This document shows positions 37,541 through 47,038 of a DNA stretch of 63,610 nucleotides, one piece after another. The DNA is from Lachnospiraceae bacterium NE2001 (GTDB taxonomy: Bacteria > Bacillota > Clostridia > Lachnospirales > Lachnospiraceae). The stretch is from the NCBI GenBank assembly GCA_900110635.1, contig FOEK01000022.1, positions 1 to 63,610 on the forward strand. Reading direction: 5' to 3'. The stretch's first letter is position 1; every line of letters begins with the position of its first letter. The translations under genes were made by a program, and so were the position numbers. The notes beneath the pieces are model-generated. The model saw only the letters and a list, made by a program, of their open reading frames with translations, was not told the DNA's origin and did not search any database.

Positions 37541-38467
37541 CTACTTATTAGCTGCCAGCTGTTTTCTCCAGTAATCAATCACCTCCACGAGGACATCATC
37601 TACAGATGTTTCAGGTATCCAACCAGTGTGAGCAGTTAGTTTGTCATGATTACCACATACAACAGGAGTATCACTTGGACGCATTTTTGATGAATCCTTT
37701 CGCACTTCAATTTTTTTTGTTGAAAGGCTTAATAGTTTATCTAATATATCTTGCGTTTTATATGTGATACCCGAACAAATATTATATATTTCCCCAGAAT
37801 GTCCTTTTTCTGCAATCAACCTAATAGCTTTTACTGCATCTTTGACATAAGTAAAATCTCTAGCACTTTCTAGATTTCCAACCAAAAGATTAGGTTTCTT
37901 TCCAATCTCCACTTCCACAATGCCTGATGCAAAATCCGGTACCATAAAGCCCTTTGCTTGTCCTGCACCAATCAAATTAAATTGGCGAATCATACAAATA
38001 TTCATATCAAAAGTTTTATTATATAATAAAGCTACTTTTTCTTGAGCAACTTTAGAAACAGCATATAGATTTATAGGATTAATCGGAGTATTCTCCTTAA
38101 CATCTACTCCTTTTTCTCTTAAAACTCCATACTCATCAGATGAGCCCATCCCTATTATACGAATCGAAGAATTAATTTTCTTAACTGCCTCCAAAATATT
38201 AATAAAACCTACAATATTTAATTCCATAGTGATCTGCGGTTTTTCCCACGATAATCCAACATTTGCCTGTCCTGCAAGATTAACAATTATATCAGGAGCA
38301 AACATTTTTATGGTATCAAACACCTGTTTAACGTTCATTATATCCAATTGTATGTAACCCTCTTCATCAAAAAAGCTACATCGAACTACATCATATCCTG
38401 ACCTTTCAAACTCTTCAGAAAGATACTTCCCTATAAACCCTTCACTTCCAGTAATAAGTACTCTCAC
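37541..38467 (-). CDS. rmd: GDP-4-keto-6-deoxy-D-mannose reductase
   Basis: A 308-residue extended [19 protein letters not shown] binds NADPH and [17 protein letters not shown] holds the Tyr-x3-Lys. [22 protein letters not shown] is the substrate-side segment of the RMD family. It directly follows gmd with a 4-nt overlap. Together they turn GDP-mannose into a GDP-6-deoxyhexose, most probably GDP-D-rhamnose; GDP-6-deoxy-talose is an alternative made by the sister enzyme. A GDP-fucose synthase (GMER) is less likely because its usual sequence signatures are not seen. Confidence 0.83.
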   Translation of the reverse strand: MRVLITGSEGFIGKYLSEEFERSGYDVVRCSFFDEEGYIQLDIMNVKQVFDTIKMFAPDIIVNLAGQANVGLSWEKPQITMELNIVGFINILEAVKKINSSIRIIGMGSSDEYGVLREKGVDVKENTPINPINLYAVSKVAQEKVALLYNKTFDMNICMIRQFNLIGAGQAKGFMVPDFASGIVEVEIGKKPNLLVGNLESARDFTYVKDAVKAIRLIAEKGHSGEIYNICSGITYKTQDILDKLLSLSTKKIEVRKDSSKMRPSDTPVVCGNHDKLTAHTGWIPETSVDDVLVEVIDYWRKQLAANK

Positions 38468-39498
38468 AGGATACCGGCCTCCTTTTTTGCCAAAACTAAA
38501 TCACTCTCCGCCATAATAGCACATAATTCCTCATAACTAGTCTTTTGTGGGTTCCATCCTAATTTAGTCTTAGCTTTTGTTGGATCCCCCCATAAATTAA
38601 CAACATCAGTTGGACGATACCACTTTGGATTAACGCAAACCAACATTTTTCCAGTTTTCTTATCATATCCCTTTTCTTCTAATCCTTCACCCTTCCATTC
38701 CAAATCAATACCATCATTAGCAAAAGCAAGCGTAGTAAACTCTCGAACTGTATGCTGAACCCCTGTTGCAATAACATAATCGTCAGGTTCATCTTGCTGT
38801 AAAATCAGCCACATACATTCAACATAATCTTTTGCATATCCCCAATCTCTTAAACTATCAAGATTTCCCAGTTCAAGATGATCTTGCAGACCACAAGCTA
38901 TTCTACCTGCAGCCAAAGTAATTTTTCTTGTAACAAAATTTTCTCCTCTTCTTTCAGATTCATGATTAAATAGAATTCCATTACAAGCATATATGCCATA
39001 TGCTTCACGATACTCCTTTATCATCCAGTAACCGTATTGCTTTGCCACAGCATACGGACTATATGGATGAAATGGAGTGTTTTCATTTTGAGGTACTTCT
39101 TCAACTTTTCCATATAACTCACTTGTACTAGCTTGATATACTCTACAGGTTTTATCTAATCCAGCAATATGAATCGCCTCTAGAATTCTTAGAACGCCCA
39201 ATGCATCTACATCACCCGTATATTCCGCCGCTTCAAACGAAACCTGAACGTGAGACTGTGCTGCCAGATTATATATTTCATCTGGTTTAACACTCAACAC
39301 AATTCTTATAATACTTGATGAATCAGAAAGATCACCTTCATGTATAATAAGCTTATCAATAATATGATCAATTCTAGATGTTGTTGATACAGATGCTCTC
39401 CTTATAATTCCGTGCACCTCATATCCTTTTTCAAGAAGAAATTCTGCCAAATATGAGCCATCCTGTCCTGTAATACCAGTAATTAACGCCTTTTTCAT
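38464..39498 (-). CDS. gmd: GDP-mannose 4,6-dehydratase
   Basis: A 344-residue enzyme making GDP-4-keto-6-deoxy-D-mannose. Signatures: [28 protein letters not shown] at the N-terminus, [30 protein letters not shown], the Tyr-x3-Lys in [15 protein letters not shown], and [17 protein letters not shown]. The length is typical. It is the first gene of the module 2 operon, after about 730 nt without genes, and has AGGAGA six bases before the ATG. Its substrate comes from manA/manC at the other end of the locus. Confidence 0.95.
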   Translation of the reverse strand: MKKALITGITGQDGSYLAEFLLEKGYEVHGIIRRASVSTTSRIDHIIDKLIIHEGDLSDSSSIIRIVLSVKPDEIYNLAAQSHVQVSFEAAEYTGDVDALGVLRILEAIHIAGLDKTCRVYQASTSELYGKVEEVPQNENTPFHPYSPYAVAKQYGYWMIKEYREAYGIYACNGILFNHESERRGENFVTRKITLAAGRIACGLQDHLELGNLDSLRDWGYAKDYVECMWLILQQDEPDDYVIATGVQHTVREFTTLAFANDGIDLEWKGEGLEEKGYDKKTGKMLVCVNPKWYRPTDVVNLWGDPTKAKTKLGWNPQKTSYEELCAIMAESDLVLAKKEAGIL

Positions 39499-40229
39499 TT
39501 TTACTCTCCTTTATTCATTTGATTTTTTATATTGAAAATAAAACTCACCTTTACGTTAGTTCTATAATATATCATTCTGCGAGTTTATTATTCTGACGAT
39601 ACCTTTGAAAAATCATACTTAACCTAAGAAATCATAACAACATAATACTTTATATGTCATTATGATTTCTTTAGGTTTTCTATAATTACTTAAATAAAAA
39701 GCATCTTTGGGTTCTCCGCTTCAATAATACCAATATAACCTTTCACCTACCCTTTTATCCAATAATATCTTTACTTTTATTCGAGACAAAAAAAGCTAAA
39801 CTTTACTCAAAAAAATCAATACGTAATATACTATTCTTTATCATCAAATCAACAAACATTGCAAACAATCGACGATATTATATGATATATATACTATTTC
39901 GTCAAATTATCAAAAGTAGTCACTGATGTATAATCAAAAAAATAATATATCTATTTTGACCAAAGCAGGCATTTTCCAAACAGGCAGGAATCCAACTTCC
40001 AAAGAAGCCCTACTCAAAATCCTTATCAATACGAAAATTAAGAAAACAGAATTCTTATACGCCAACACTCTTCTGATAAAAATGATATCCATCGTAAGAT
40101 TTCTTCTGTTTATCAAGACTCTCATAACCCGATAATAAAAGGTCGCCACCAAACGCTCATCCCAGCATCAAATTTGCCTTCATTTCTTGTTCCGTTGTGA
40201 TACAAATACCAACCTTGTCCTTCATCTCC
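39499..40229. other. Gene-free 731-nt junction between modules 1 and 2
   Basis: AT-rich DNA with no convincing gene; short ORFs of about 70 codons at 39926-40152 lie on opposite strands and look like chance. It contains the inverted repeat at 39621-39677 and must hold the promoter for gmd, but I could not find boxes with good spacing. Right after the stop of the 1106-residue gene, 34 sense codons continue in frame (40229 down to about 40125) with a protein-like GWYLYHNGTRNEGKFDAG run. Confidence 0.5.
39621..39677. repeat. Long AT-rich inverted repeat, terminator-like
   Basis: Arms AACCTAAGAAATCATAA and TTATGATTTCTTTAGGTT pair with one bulged base around a 22-nt loop. It stands between the end of module 1 and the start of module 2, and might stop read-through from the former on the minus strand, though no strong T tract follows. 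Confidence 0.55.
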
Positions 40230-43200
40230 TTAGATAGTGATTATAACAGCTTCCTCAGGTTTTAATCTTGAAATATGATTATTGCATACAATACGCACCC
40301 GATAACTTCCTGAAGGCACCGCCTTACGTGGTAGTCTAGTCTTAAATCCCGCGTATTCAATATGCTCATCATTAGGAAATGTCTCAACTACATCCTTTCG
40401 CTCTACATGACGAGTTGTTAGTATATAAGCTTTCCTACTGTGATCAACTTCAACCTCTAAAACACTATCCTGATTTTCAACCTCCGTCTCAAAATTATCT
40501 TTCTTTGTTTCTACCACAGGTTCCAAGAGAATCTCTGGATCCAGATACTGGTTATCCTCCTGCCCGAACCTTATGGCCCAGCCCTCCATGTAAAGGCACC
40601 AATCATGAACCACATTATCAACGCCAAAACGAATGGTTTCATCCACCTCATACTCGGGGATCTTATCAAGAGCTTCGGCTTTATAGTTTGCATCATAATC
40701 AAGGTTGTATGAGAAGTCTGACGCCACCTGACTAAGATTTTGGCTATAAAACGGATCTTTCTTCTTGAACTTTGGATGTGAATCGTAGAGCTTATCTTGC
40801 TCGGACATAAGACGTTCAAACTTTGCATCATCCATAGTATCATCACCACGACTTATAGACTCGTGATGATAAAGGACTGCATCATTCCTGATGACATTAA
40901 ATAACTTCTGTTCAGTAAGTCTATAGCAAAGATCTATATCGTTATACGCTACCGCAAGGCTTTCATCAAAGCCATTTATACGTTCAAAACGTGTTTTCTT
41001 TACTAATAAGCAAGCAGCTGTGACAGCGGATACGTCAAAATCCAGACGATTACGGTTGAAATAGTAGCTAGCACTATCATCCTGCTTAGCAAGATAATGT
41101 ACAGGCCCGCTCTCAACGCTGATAACACCGTCGTGCTGAATCAGCGTGGTATCTGGATAGAGCAGCTTAGCGCCCACCGCTCCCACATGTGTGAGTTCTG
41201 CCTGGCCTAGCATACGTTCCAGCCATTCTGGCTCAATTATCTCGATATCGTCATTTAAGAAAAGAAGATATTCTCCCGATGATGACTTAGCACCGATGTT
41301 GCACATAAATGAGAAGTTAAAGTCTCGAGGTGCATAAAGATACTTAGTGTTAATCTCCTCTTTCTTGACAGTATTTAATAATTCCTGATATGTTGCACGA
41401 TTTTCTTCGTTACTACCGTTGTCGACAACGATAACCTCGTAATTTCTATAATTGGTCTTCTTCACAAGCGAATCAAGACACTGTTTTAATATCTCTGGGT
41501 TGTCCTTAGATGGAATGATAATAGACACAAGCGGATTATCTAGCGGACGATAGTTAATTCTATATTGGAATATATCGTCTATCCACTCAACATCAGCAGT
41601 AAGACCACGTCTCTCAAGAGCAGCCTGCTTACATTTAAGAGTTGCTTCCTTGACATAGTCCTTTGCCTCTGGATTAAGGGCAGTTGAGCCCTCCCTCTCA
41701 CGCCAGTGATATAGAATCTTCGGGATATGGGCTATCTTATCAGTTTTCTCAGCCACACGAAGAGTGAGGTCGTAATCCTGACATCCGTCATACTCAGACC
41801 TAAGTCCATCTAATTCCTTCACCAGTGAAGTTCTGTACACCCCAAGATGTGAAGTGTACATATATGACATCAGGGTATCAGGGGACCAGTCAGGCTTAAA
41901 GAATGCGCTATGTCTCTTGGTTCCATCATCGTCTATCTTATCTTCGTCACTATAAATGAAATCCAGATATATATCACGATTTAGTTCCTTCACAACCTCG
42001 TAAAGAGCAAATGGTGCAAGGGTATCATCACAATCCATAAATGCTATGTATTCACCTGTTGCAGCCTCAATACCAGTATTAGTACAAGCAGATATCCTGC
42101 CATTTTCTTCACGGTATATAACCTTGATATTTGTACCCTTTCGAGAATACTTCTTAAGGGTCTTCTGAACACTCTCCATATCAGATGCATCGTCAACAAG
42201 AATCAGTTCCCAGTTGGCGTAGCTCTGGTTACGTACTGATTCAATGGCTGGAATGAGGTACTTGTCTGGCATGTTATAAACAGGCATCACAACAGAAATA
42301 AGCGGAGTATAGTCGAACAAAGCATTATAATCATAGGTAGACTCCACCTTTTCAATCCACGCCTGGTAGTCTTTACCAGTCTGTGCAGCAAGTTCCTTCT
42401 CACGTGCGTTATCACGCGCCTCTTTCTCTGCTATACGTCTCGCTTCTTCTCTGGCTTCTTTTCTACGGATAAAGCTTCTCTTAATTGCTCCAGGTCCATA
42501 GCGGAACGCAGAATATATACCATACGCTGGATTTGTAAAGCATCGTCTTATATGAGCTATCTTCGCTTCAAGTGCCTGACTATGCTGCTCTAACCCAGCA
42601 ATGTACTCGTCCTTTTGAGATATTGCACTTTCCTGATAATACGTTATCTTGTTCAGTTCCTCTATCTCATCCTTCAAATCCTGTTCTCGTATATCGTGAG
42701 CTGCTATGATATTGGCAATATGAGTATCTTTTTCTTCAATTATCTTCTTATTGTAATCCTCATTTCTCTTTAGATTGCTTATTACATCGCTAACATTTTG
42801 AATTTTCTTCTCATAGCGGGACAGATAGCTATATCGCCGATTTTCTCCGTGCACTTTGTCCTGAAAAATATTATCCATTCTCTCATATATATCGAGATTA
42901 TCCCCAACCAGCCCGAACTTTGCAAGAAACTCTGTTATCTCAATTCTCGGGCTTAACTCAGCCGCCACATCATTATAAAGATAAACGAGAATTCTATATT
43001 TTAAGAAATTAATTGGAACAGGGAAGTCCAGCACCCACTCATAGTCAAGGCATACCCAGCCCATATTTGTAATGATAAAGTTGCTGAGAATAGAGTCAAG
43101 ATTGCACAGACTTACTGCAGAACCTCCAGAAGGATCACACTCGGGAAAATACTCCCTAAACTCATCTGTTATCTCAAAATCGCATAAATACTCTTCCTTT

Positions 43201-43550
43201 ACATCCAGCACTTTGTCCAGAAGCTTGTGTACCTTCTCAACGATAATGTCAATATCATCCCCAACAAAATCAATTCCATCAGTAACGGACTTTCCCTTTA
43301 GAAACACAAATGCCAGTCCATCACGAAAGCTGGATGAAGGAATAACTTTGATGCTCTTATAATAACCCTTCAGTTTGTCGAAGTTCTCCCGAATTGTCAA
43401 AATGTGTGTCTTCGCCTTATCACAAGAAGGCAGCTTGAGAACCATTTTCTCACTGCCATCTTTTTCAGTGTCCTTTAAGACAATCTTCGTCTCCACCTGA
43501 TATTCTGGTTTTCTTAAAGTATTGTACTTAACGTATAACAACTGGGACAT
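40230..43550 (-). CDS. Kinase-like domain, coiled coil and two GT2 domains in one protein
   Basis: The 1106-residue protein has four parts. Residues 1-245 resemble aminoglycoside/LPS-type kinases: VLK (Lys 39), a hinge-like FVFLKGKSVTDG, the catalytic loop N150-L-D152 with N157 (CNLDSILSNFII), and D169-Y-E171 as the metal Asp. Residues 250-335 are a charged coiled coil, followed by a basic segment (360-385). GT2 domain 1 starts near 417 (ISVVMPVYNMPDKYLI, DDASD, FMDCDDT) and GT2 domain 2 near 680 (VSIIIPSKDNPEIL, VVDNGS, FLNDDIE). The C-terminal 100 residues are beta-rich. With the methyltransferase and Wzt beside it, it may elongate and cap a glycan. Function is inferred. Confidence 0.78.
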   Translation of the reverse strand: MSQLLYVKYNTLRKPEYQVETKIVLKDTEKDGSEKMVLKLPSCDKAKTHILTIRENFDKLKGYYKSIKVIPSSSFRDGLAFVFLKGKSVTDGIDFVGDDIDIIVEKVHKLLDKVLDVKEEYLCDFEITDEFREYFPECDPSGGSAVSLCNLDSILSNFIITNMGWVCLDYEWVLDFPVPINFLKYRILVYLYNDVAAELSPRIEITEFLAKFGLVGDNLDIYERMDNIFQDKVHGENRRYSYLSRYEKKIQNVSDVISNLKRNEDYNKKIIEEKDTHIANIIAAHDIREQDLKDEIEELNKITYYQESAISQKDEYIAGLEQHSQALEAKIAHIRRCFTNPAYGIYSAFRYGPGAIKRSFIRRKEAREEARRIAEKEARDNAREKELAAQTGKDYQAWIEKVESTYDYNALFDYTPLISVVMPVYNMPDKYLIPAIESVRNQSYANWELILVDDASDMESVQKTLKKYSRKGTNIKVIYREENGRISACTNTGIEAATGEYIAFMDCDDTLAPFALYEVVKELNRDIYLDFIYSDEDKIDDDGTKRHSAFFKPDWSPDTLMSYMYTSHLGVYRTSLVKELDGLRSEYDGCQDYDLTLRVAEKTDKIAHIPKILYHWREREGSTALNPEAKDYVKEATLKCKQAALERRGLTADVEWIDDIFQYRINYRPLDNPLVSIIIPSKDNPEILKQCLDSLVKKTNYRNYEVIVVDNGSNEENRATYQELLNTVKKEEINTKYLYAPRDFNFSFMCNIGAKSSSGEYLLFLNDDIEIIEPEWLERMLGQAELTHVGAVGAKLLYPDTTLIQHDGVISVESGPVHYLAKQDDSASYYFNRNRLDFDVSAVTAACLLVKKTRFERINGFDESLAVAYNDIDLCYRLTEQKLFNVIRNDAVLYHHESISRGDDTMDDAKFERLMSEQDKLYDSHPKFKKKDPFYSQNLSQVASDFSYNLDYDANYKAEALDKIPEYEVDETIRFGVDNVVHDWCLYMEGWAIRFGQEDNQYLDPEILLEPVVETKKDNFETEVENQDSVLEVEVDHSRKAYILTTRHVERKDVVETFPNDEHIEYAGFKTRLPRKAVPSGSYRVRIVCNNHISRLKPEEAVIITI

Positions 43551-43609
43551 ACTTCATCTCCCTTACAAGATTCTTTGATTACACTTATAGTGAAACTAAC
43601 AATATTTCT

Positions 43610-44467
43610 TTATCTACGACTCCCCTTCTTTTCAAAGATTAGAATGTATGAATTGGCATACTCGTCAAAACGTCCATCACGTATCATTTCACTAAAAGTC
43701 TTAGGTTCATCAAAGAGAAGTGTCTTTTCCTTGTCAAATGTTGGTGCTGCCGTCCTGATAGCTCCAGCACTAGGCAGGTTCTGATCCGAATACACCTCCA
43801 ATGGGAAGATGTAGTCCGGAATCGGATAAAACGTTGCTATAAGCTTCAACTTCTTCTCCTGGGAAAGTTCAATAATCCGCTCCTTGGTGGCAATATCGGG
43901 CCTCGCGTCAGTGGTCCAGTTCTTAAGGCCGTATTTATTATCAGTAATGATTATTAGCTGCCCCTTGGATGCGAGGAACCCCGCTGCAAGTTCCAGTTTT
44001 TCAGGAGTAAACTCACCAACAATCGTAACATAATCGTACTTAGCGCCCTTTCTCATAAGAGCATTCTTCGTCTTCTTAATAGCAGACTTCAGAATATCCG
44101 TATTCTCTGAATTCACGTCAGGAGCCTGATCTGGCTTTGCGATATACTCTGGAGAGGACACAACCGTAAGGTTCTTCTCTGAGGCGTTTCTCGCACGATT
44201 AACAATGCATTTATCCTCATCTTGGTCAAATGCCACCACTTCCGCTACTTTTTCGCAAAAAAGCCCTGTAAGAGCTCCACACTCTGCTCCTATCTCCAAG
44301 AGCCTGGCTGACGGTTCGAACTCATACCAATCCAAAACATTTCGCCTGATTCGAGACAAATGATACAGTTCATCATACGCTCCCTCTTCATTGCCTCGTC
44401 CTGCCAGATACTCCTCCAGATCCGCCTCACTATTCACAATTTCCAATAACTTCTCGTAACTCTTCAT
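43610..44467 (-). CDS. SAM-dependent methyltransferase
   Basis: A 285-residue class I methyltransferase. The SAM-binding motif is LLEIGAECGALTGLFCEKVAEVVAFDQDEDKC (about residues 55-86), followed by a YDYVTIVGEF motif near 145 in the usual post-motif position. It lies between the ABC transporter ATPase gene and the kinase-like/GT2 gene. In ABC-exported O antigens a methyl or phospho-methyl cap at the non-reducing end stops elongation, and this gene is a candidate for that job. Its acceptor cannot be seen in sequence. Confidence 0.82.
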   Translation of the reverse strand: MKSYEKLLEIVNSEADLEEYLAGRGNEEGAYDELYHLSRIRRNVLDWYEFEPSARLLEIGAECGALTGLFCEKVAEVVAFDQDEDKCIVNRARNASEKNLTVVSSPEYIAKPDQAPDVNSENTDILKSAIKKTKNALMRKGAKYDYVTIVGEFTPEKLELAAGFLASKGQLIIITDNKYGLKNWTTDARPDIATKERIIELSQEKKLKLIATFYPIPDYIFPLEVYSDQNLPSAGAIRTAAPTFDKEKTLLFDEPKTFSEMIRDGRFDEYANSYILIFEKKGSRR

Positions 44468-44485
44468 AACAATTCTCTCAAATGG

Positions 44486-45910
44486 TTATAATACCTTCTC
44501 GATGGTTACCTTGGAGTTCATATCGTAATAACCAACGGTGTTCTTGTCGGACACAACAGATATATTCAGCACGTCATAAAGTCTGTCGTGAGCCACCAGT
44601 TCACCGTCTACAAAGCTGGTACAGCTCATAGATAGCAGGTACTCGCCGCCCTGAAGGTTCATCTCCTGAGTAAAGGACGCTATATAGGTCTCGCCCTTTT
44701 TTGCCAGCCCAACGCTGGCCTTTTCATACATAGTATTTGTACCTGTAATATCCTGACCTTTTATAGTTTTAAATGTATATGTAAAGATGGGATCATCCAC
44801 ATCTTCTTTAAACTCTACCTTGGATCTGATGGTAAATGTTGAACCCTTGATGATGGTTGTTGTGATGTTCCCATCCTCGTCGAAAATACCGAAATCAATG
44901 AGTTTTGCTGCGCCATCACCGTATTCGTCAAGATTAGGATTAATATCCAGGTGATCACTCCATCTTTTAGATGAGTCGTTACCAATGGTTCTCTGGTCAT
45001 TAAAAGTCTCTCTAGACTTATCATCGACCTTTCCTTCCGCTAATTCATCAGACTTCCCATCGTTCTGACCTTCCGCCATTTCTCCAGACTTGTCGTCACT
45101 CTGACTTTCAGATGCAAAGGCCTCCAGATGCTCCTTACGACGTTTCTCCTGTTCCTCCATTTCGGCAACAGTCATTCCCGTCATTATCTTCTTATATTTG
45201 TTGATAATATCTATTGGGACACCCTCAGCGACATTACGTCCGTGATCCATAAGAACTGCCCTGTCACAGTATCTTTCAATGCTGGAAAGGTCATGACTAA
45301 CGAACAGGATGGTCTTGCCCTGTTTCTTGAACTCCTCAAACTTCTTGAAGCATTTCAGCTGGAAGAATACATCACCTACTGAAAGCGCTTCGTCGACTAT
45401 TAGTATCTCTGGGTCGATATTAATTGCCACAGCAAATGCCAGTCTGACAAACATACCCGAGGAGTATGTCTTTACAGGCTGATGCACAAAGTCACCGATA
45501 TCCGCAAATTCCAATATATCCTGCAGCTTTGCGTCAATCTCCTCCTTAGTGAATCCGATCATCGTGCCGTTCAGGTACACATTTTCTATACCTGTGTACT
45601 CCATATTGAAGCCTGCACCCAACTCGAGAAGAGCAGAAATACGTCCATTTATCTCCACCTCGCCAGCTGTCGGATTCAGCACTCCCGTGATGATCTTCAG
45701 GATTGTTGATTTGCCTGCACCATTGGTACCAATGATCCCCACGCACTCGCCGCGCTTCACCTCAAAACTGACGTTATGAAGAGCATAATGCTCCTTATAC
45801 CTCTGTTTCTTTGAGAGACCCAACGACTCCTTCAACCGGTCCGTAGGCTTATCGTACAGCTTGTAGAGCTTCGTCACATCTTTAATTTTTATTGCTATTT
45901 CATCACTCAT
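44486..45910 (-). CDS. wzt: Polysaccharide ABC transporter ATP-binding protein with C-terminal Wzt domain
   Basis: The 474-residue protein has an ABC ATPase domain (1-245): Walker A GTNGAGKSTIL, signature YSSGMFVRLAFA, Walker B ILIVDEALSVGDV and the switch His in LFVSHD. A flexible acidic linker (about 258-315) holds three imperfect repeats of D/S-D-x-K-S-x-E-x. The last 145 residues form a Wzt_C-like beta domain (GSTFTIRSKVEF, AHDRLYDVLNISV). In O8/O9a-type export this domain recognises the finished, capped glycan. It pairs with the permease just upstream (17 nt). Confidence 0.9.
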   Translation of the reverse strand: MSDEIAIKIKDVTKLYKLYDKPTDRLKESLGLSKKQRYKEHYALHNVSFEVKRGECVGIIGTNGAGKSTILKIITGVLNPTAGEVEINGRISALLELGAGFNMEYTGIENVYLNGTMIGFTKEEIDAKLQDILEFADIGDFVHQPVKTYSSGMFVRLAFAVAINIDPEILIVDEALSVGDVFFQLKCFKKFEEFKKQGKTILFVSHDLSSIERYCDRAVLMDHGRNVAEGVPIDIINKYKKIMTGMTVAEMEEQEKRRKEHLEAFASESQSDDKSGEMAEGQNDGKSDELAEGKVDDKSRETFNDQRTIGNDSSKRWSDHLDINPNLDEYGDGAAKLIDFGIFDEDGNITTTIIKGSTFTIRSKVEFKEDVDDPIFTYTFKTIKGQDITGTNTMYEKASVGLAKKGETYIASFTQEMNLQGGEYLLSMSCTSFVDGELVAHDRLYDVLNISVVSDKNTVGYYDMNSKVTIEKVL

Positions 45911-45927
45911 TCACAGTCTCTCTTTTG

Positions 45928-46983
45928 TTACAGAACATCTGCAAAATGTATCTTCAAACGTCGGAAAATCTTGACCCCAAGGCCAAATGCCAGCAAAGTA
46001 ATAGTCCAGAAATAAAGTGTCCAGAGCAGTGTTTCACCTTTCCAAAACCAATGATGCACCAACACGCTGTCACGGAAGCCGCTCACTATGTAGTACATAG
46101 GATTCAGCTTGAATAGCTTATGCACTGTCGGGGACAACATGGCCTCAGCATTCCACATAATAGGTGTGAGCCACACGCCAACCTGAAGTATAAATATATT
46201 GATAAACTGTCCAAGATCTCGGAAGAACACAACTATTGCAGAAGTAAGATAAGAAAGACCAAGGACAAATGTCACGCTGCACACCACATAATAAAGCATT
46301 TGCAGTGTATACAAAGTTGGCGGATACCCAAGACAGGTAGCCAGTATCAGTGCAAATGCAATAAAGAAGCAGTGTACAAATAGTGCAGATACTACCTTTA
46401 CAAAAGGCAGGATATCTATGTTGAACACTACCTTCTTTACCAGGTAGTTGTAGTCAGTCATAGCATTTGTACCGCCATTCAGCGCGTCAGAGAAGAAAAA
46501 CCAAGGAATGATACCCACTACAATAAAAAGAACAAAGGGGTAATCGCCCACATCACCTGCCCTGAAACCAACAGAAAAAACGAACCAGTAAACTGCAATG
46601 GTCACGATTGGCTGTATAAATGCCCAGATCATTCCAAGATAGCTTCCTGCGTACTTTGTCTTGAAGTCATTTTTTGCAAGATTCAGTGCAAGACGCCTGT
46701 TCTGATATATTTCCACAGGAATATCAATAAGTGAAAAGAAATGTCTCAGCACGTATACCGCTATAACATCAATGATCACGCAGATCACTATATCCATGAT
46801 CAGCGTTCTCTTTACAAAATCCGGTCCTGCAAATGCCATTCCCATAATTTGTTCTGCATCAGGTGCCATCTGCTGTTCATTCGTTAACACCAGATCTGCA
46901 TAGTCTATCTTCCAGAACACTATTAAGTTAATTAGTATTACCAGCACCACAAATAGGGCGCGTAGTATTTTCTTTTTCTTCAT
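45928..46983 (-). CDS. wzm: Polysaccharide ABC transporter permease with N-terminal extension
   Basis: The 351-residue permease moves lipid-linked glycan across the membrane with Wzt. The ABC-2 core starts near residue 97 (RRLALNLAKNDFKTKYAGSYLGMIWAFIQP), the classic start of Wzm/TagG proteins, which are usually 260-280 residues. Ahead of it is an extra 90-residue part with two predicted helices (about 8-24 and 62-80) and a loop between them. Conserved WLTPIMWNAEAM and LNPMYYIVSGFRDSV lie near the C-terminus. A GGGGACGG repeat separates it from the rfbC gene upstream. Confidence 0.9.
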   Translation of the reverse strand: MKKKKILRALFVVLVILINLIVFWKIDYADLVLTNEQQMAPDAEQIMGMAFAGPDFVKRTLIMDIVICVIIDVIAVYVLRHFFSLIDIPVEIYQNRRLALNLAKNDFKTKYAGSYLGMIWAFIQPIVTIAVYWFVFSVGFRAGDVGDYPFVLFIVVGIIPWFFFSDALNGGTNAMTDYNYLVKKVVFNIDILPFVKVVSALFVHCFFIAFALILATCLGYPPTLYTLQMLYYVVCSVTFVLGLSYLTSAIVVFFRDLGQFINIFILQVGVWLTPIMWNAEAMLSPTVHKLFKLNPMYYIVSGFRDSVLVHHWFWKGETLLWTLYFWTITLLAFGLGVKIFRRLKIHFADVL

Positions 46984-47005
46984 AATATTTTATTAAGGTC
47001 TCAAA

Positions 47006-47038
47006 ATCACCATTTGAGAACCGTCCCCAATTGGTGGT
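47006..47038. repeat. GGGGACGG-core repeat variant, ATCACC arms
   Basis: The core (here GAGAACCGTCCCC) has arms ATCACCATTTG and CAATTGGTGGT. The same arms appear in the terminator hairpin at 61419-61449. It lies between wzm and rfbC and touches the rfbC stop codon at 47039. Confidence 0.75.

Noticed and set aside
39926-40152. Overlapping ORFs of about 70 codons on both strands
   Set aside because: No ribosome site, no recognisable motif, in AT-rich non-coding DNA.
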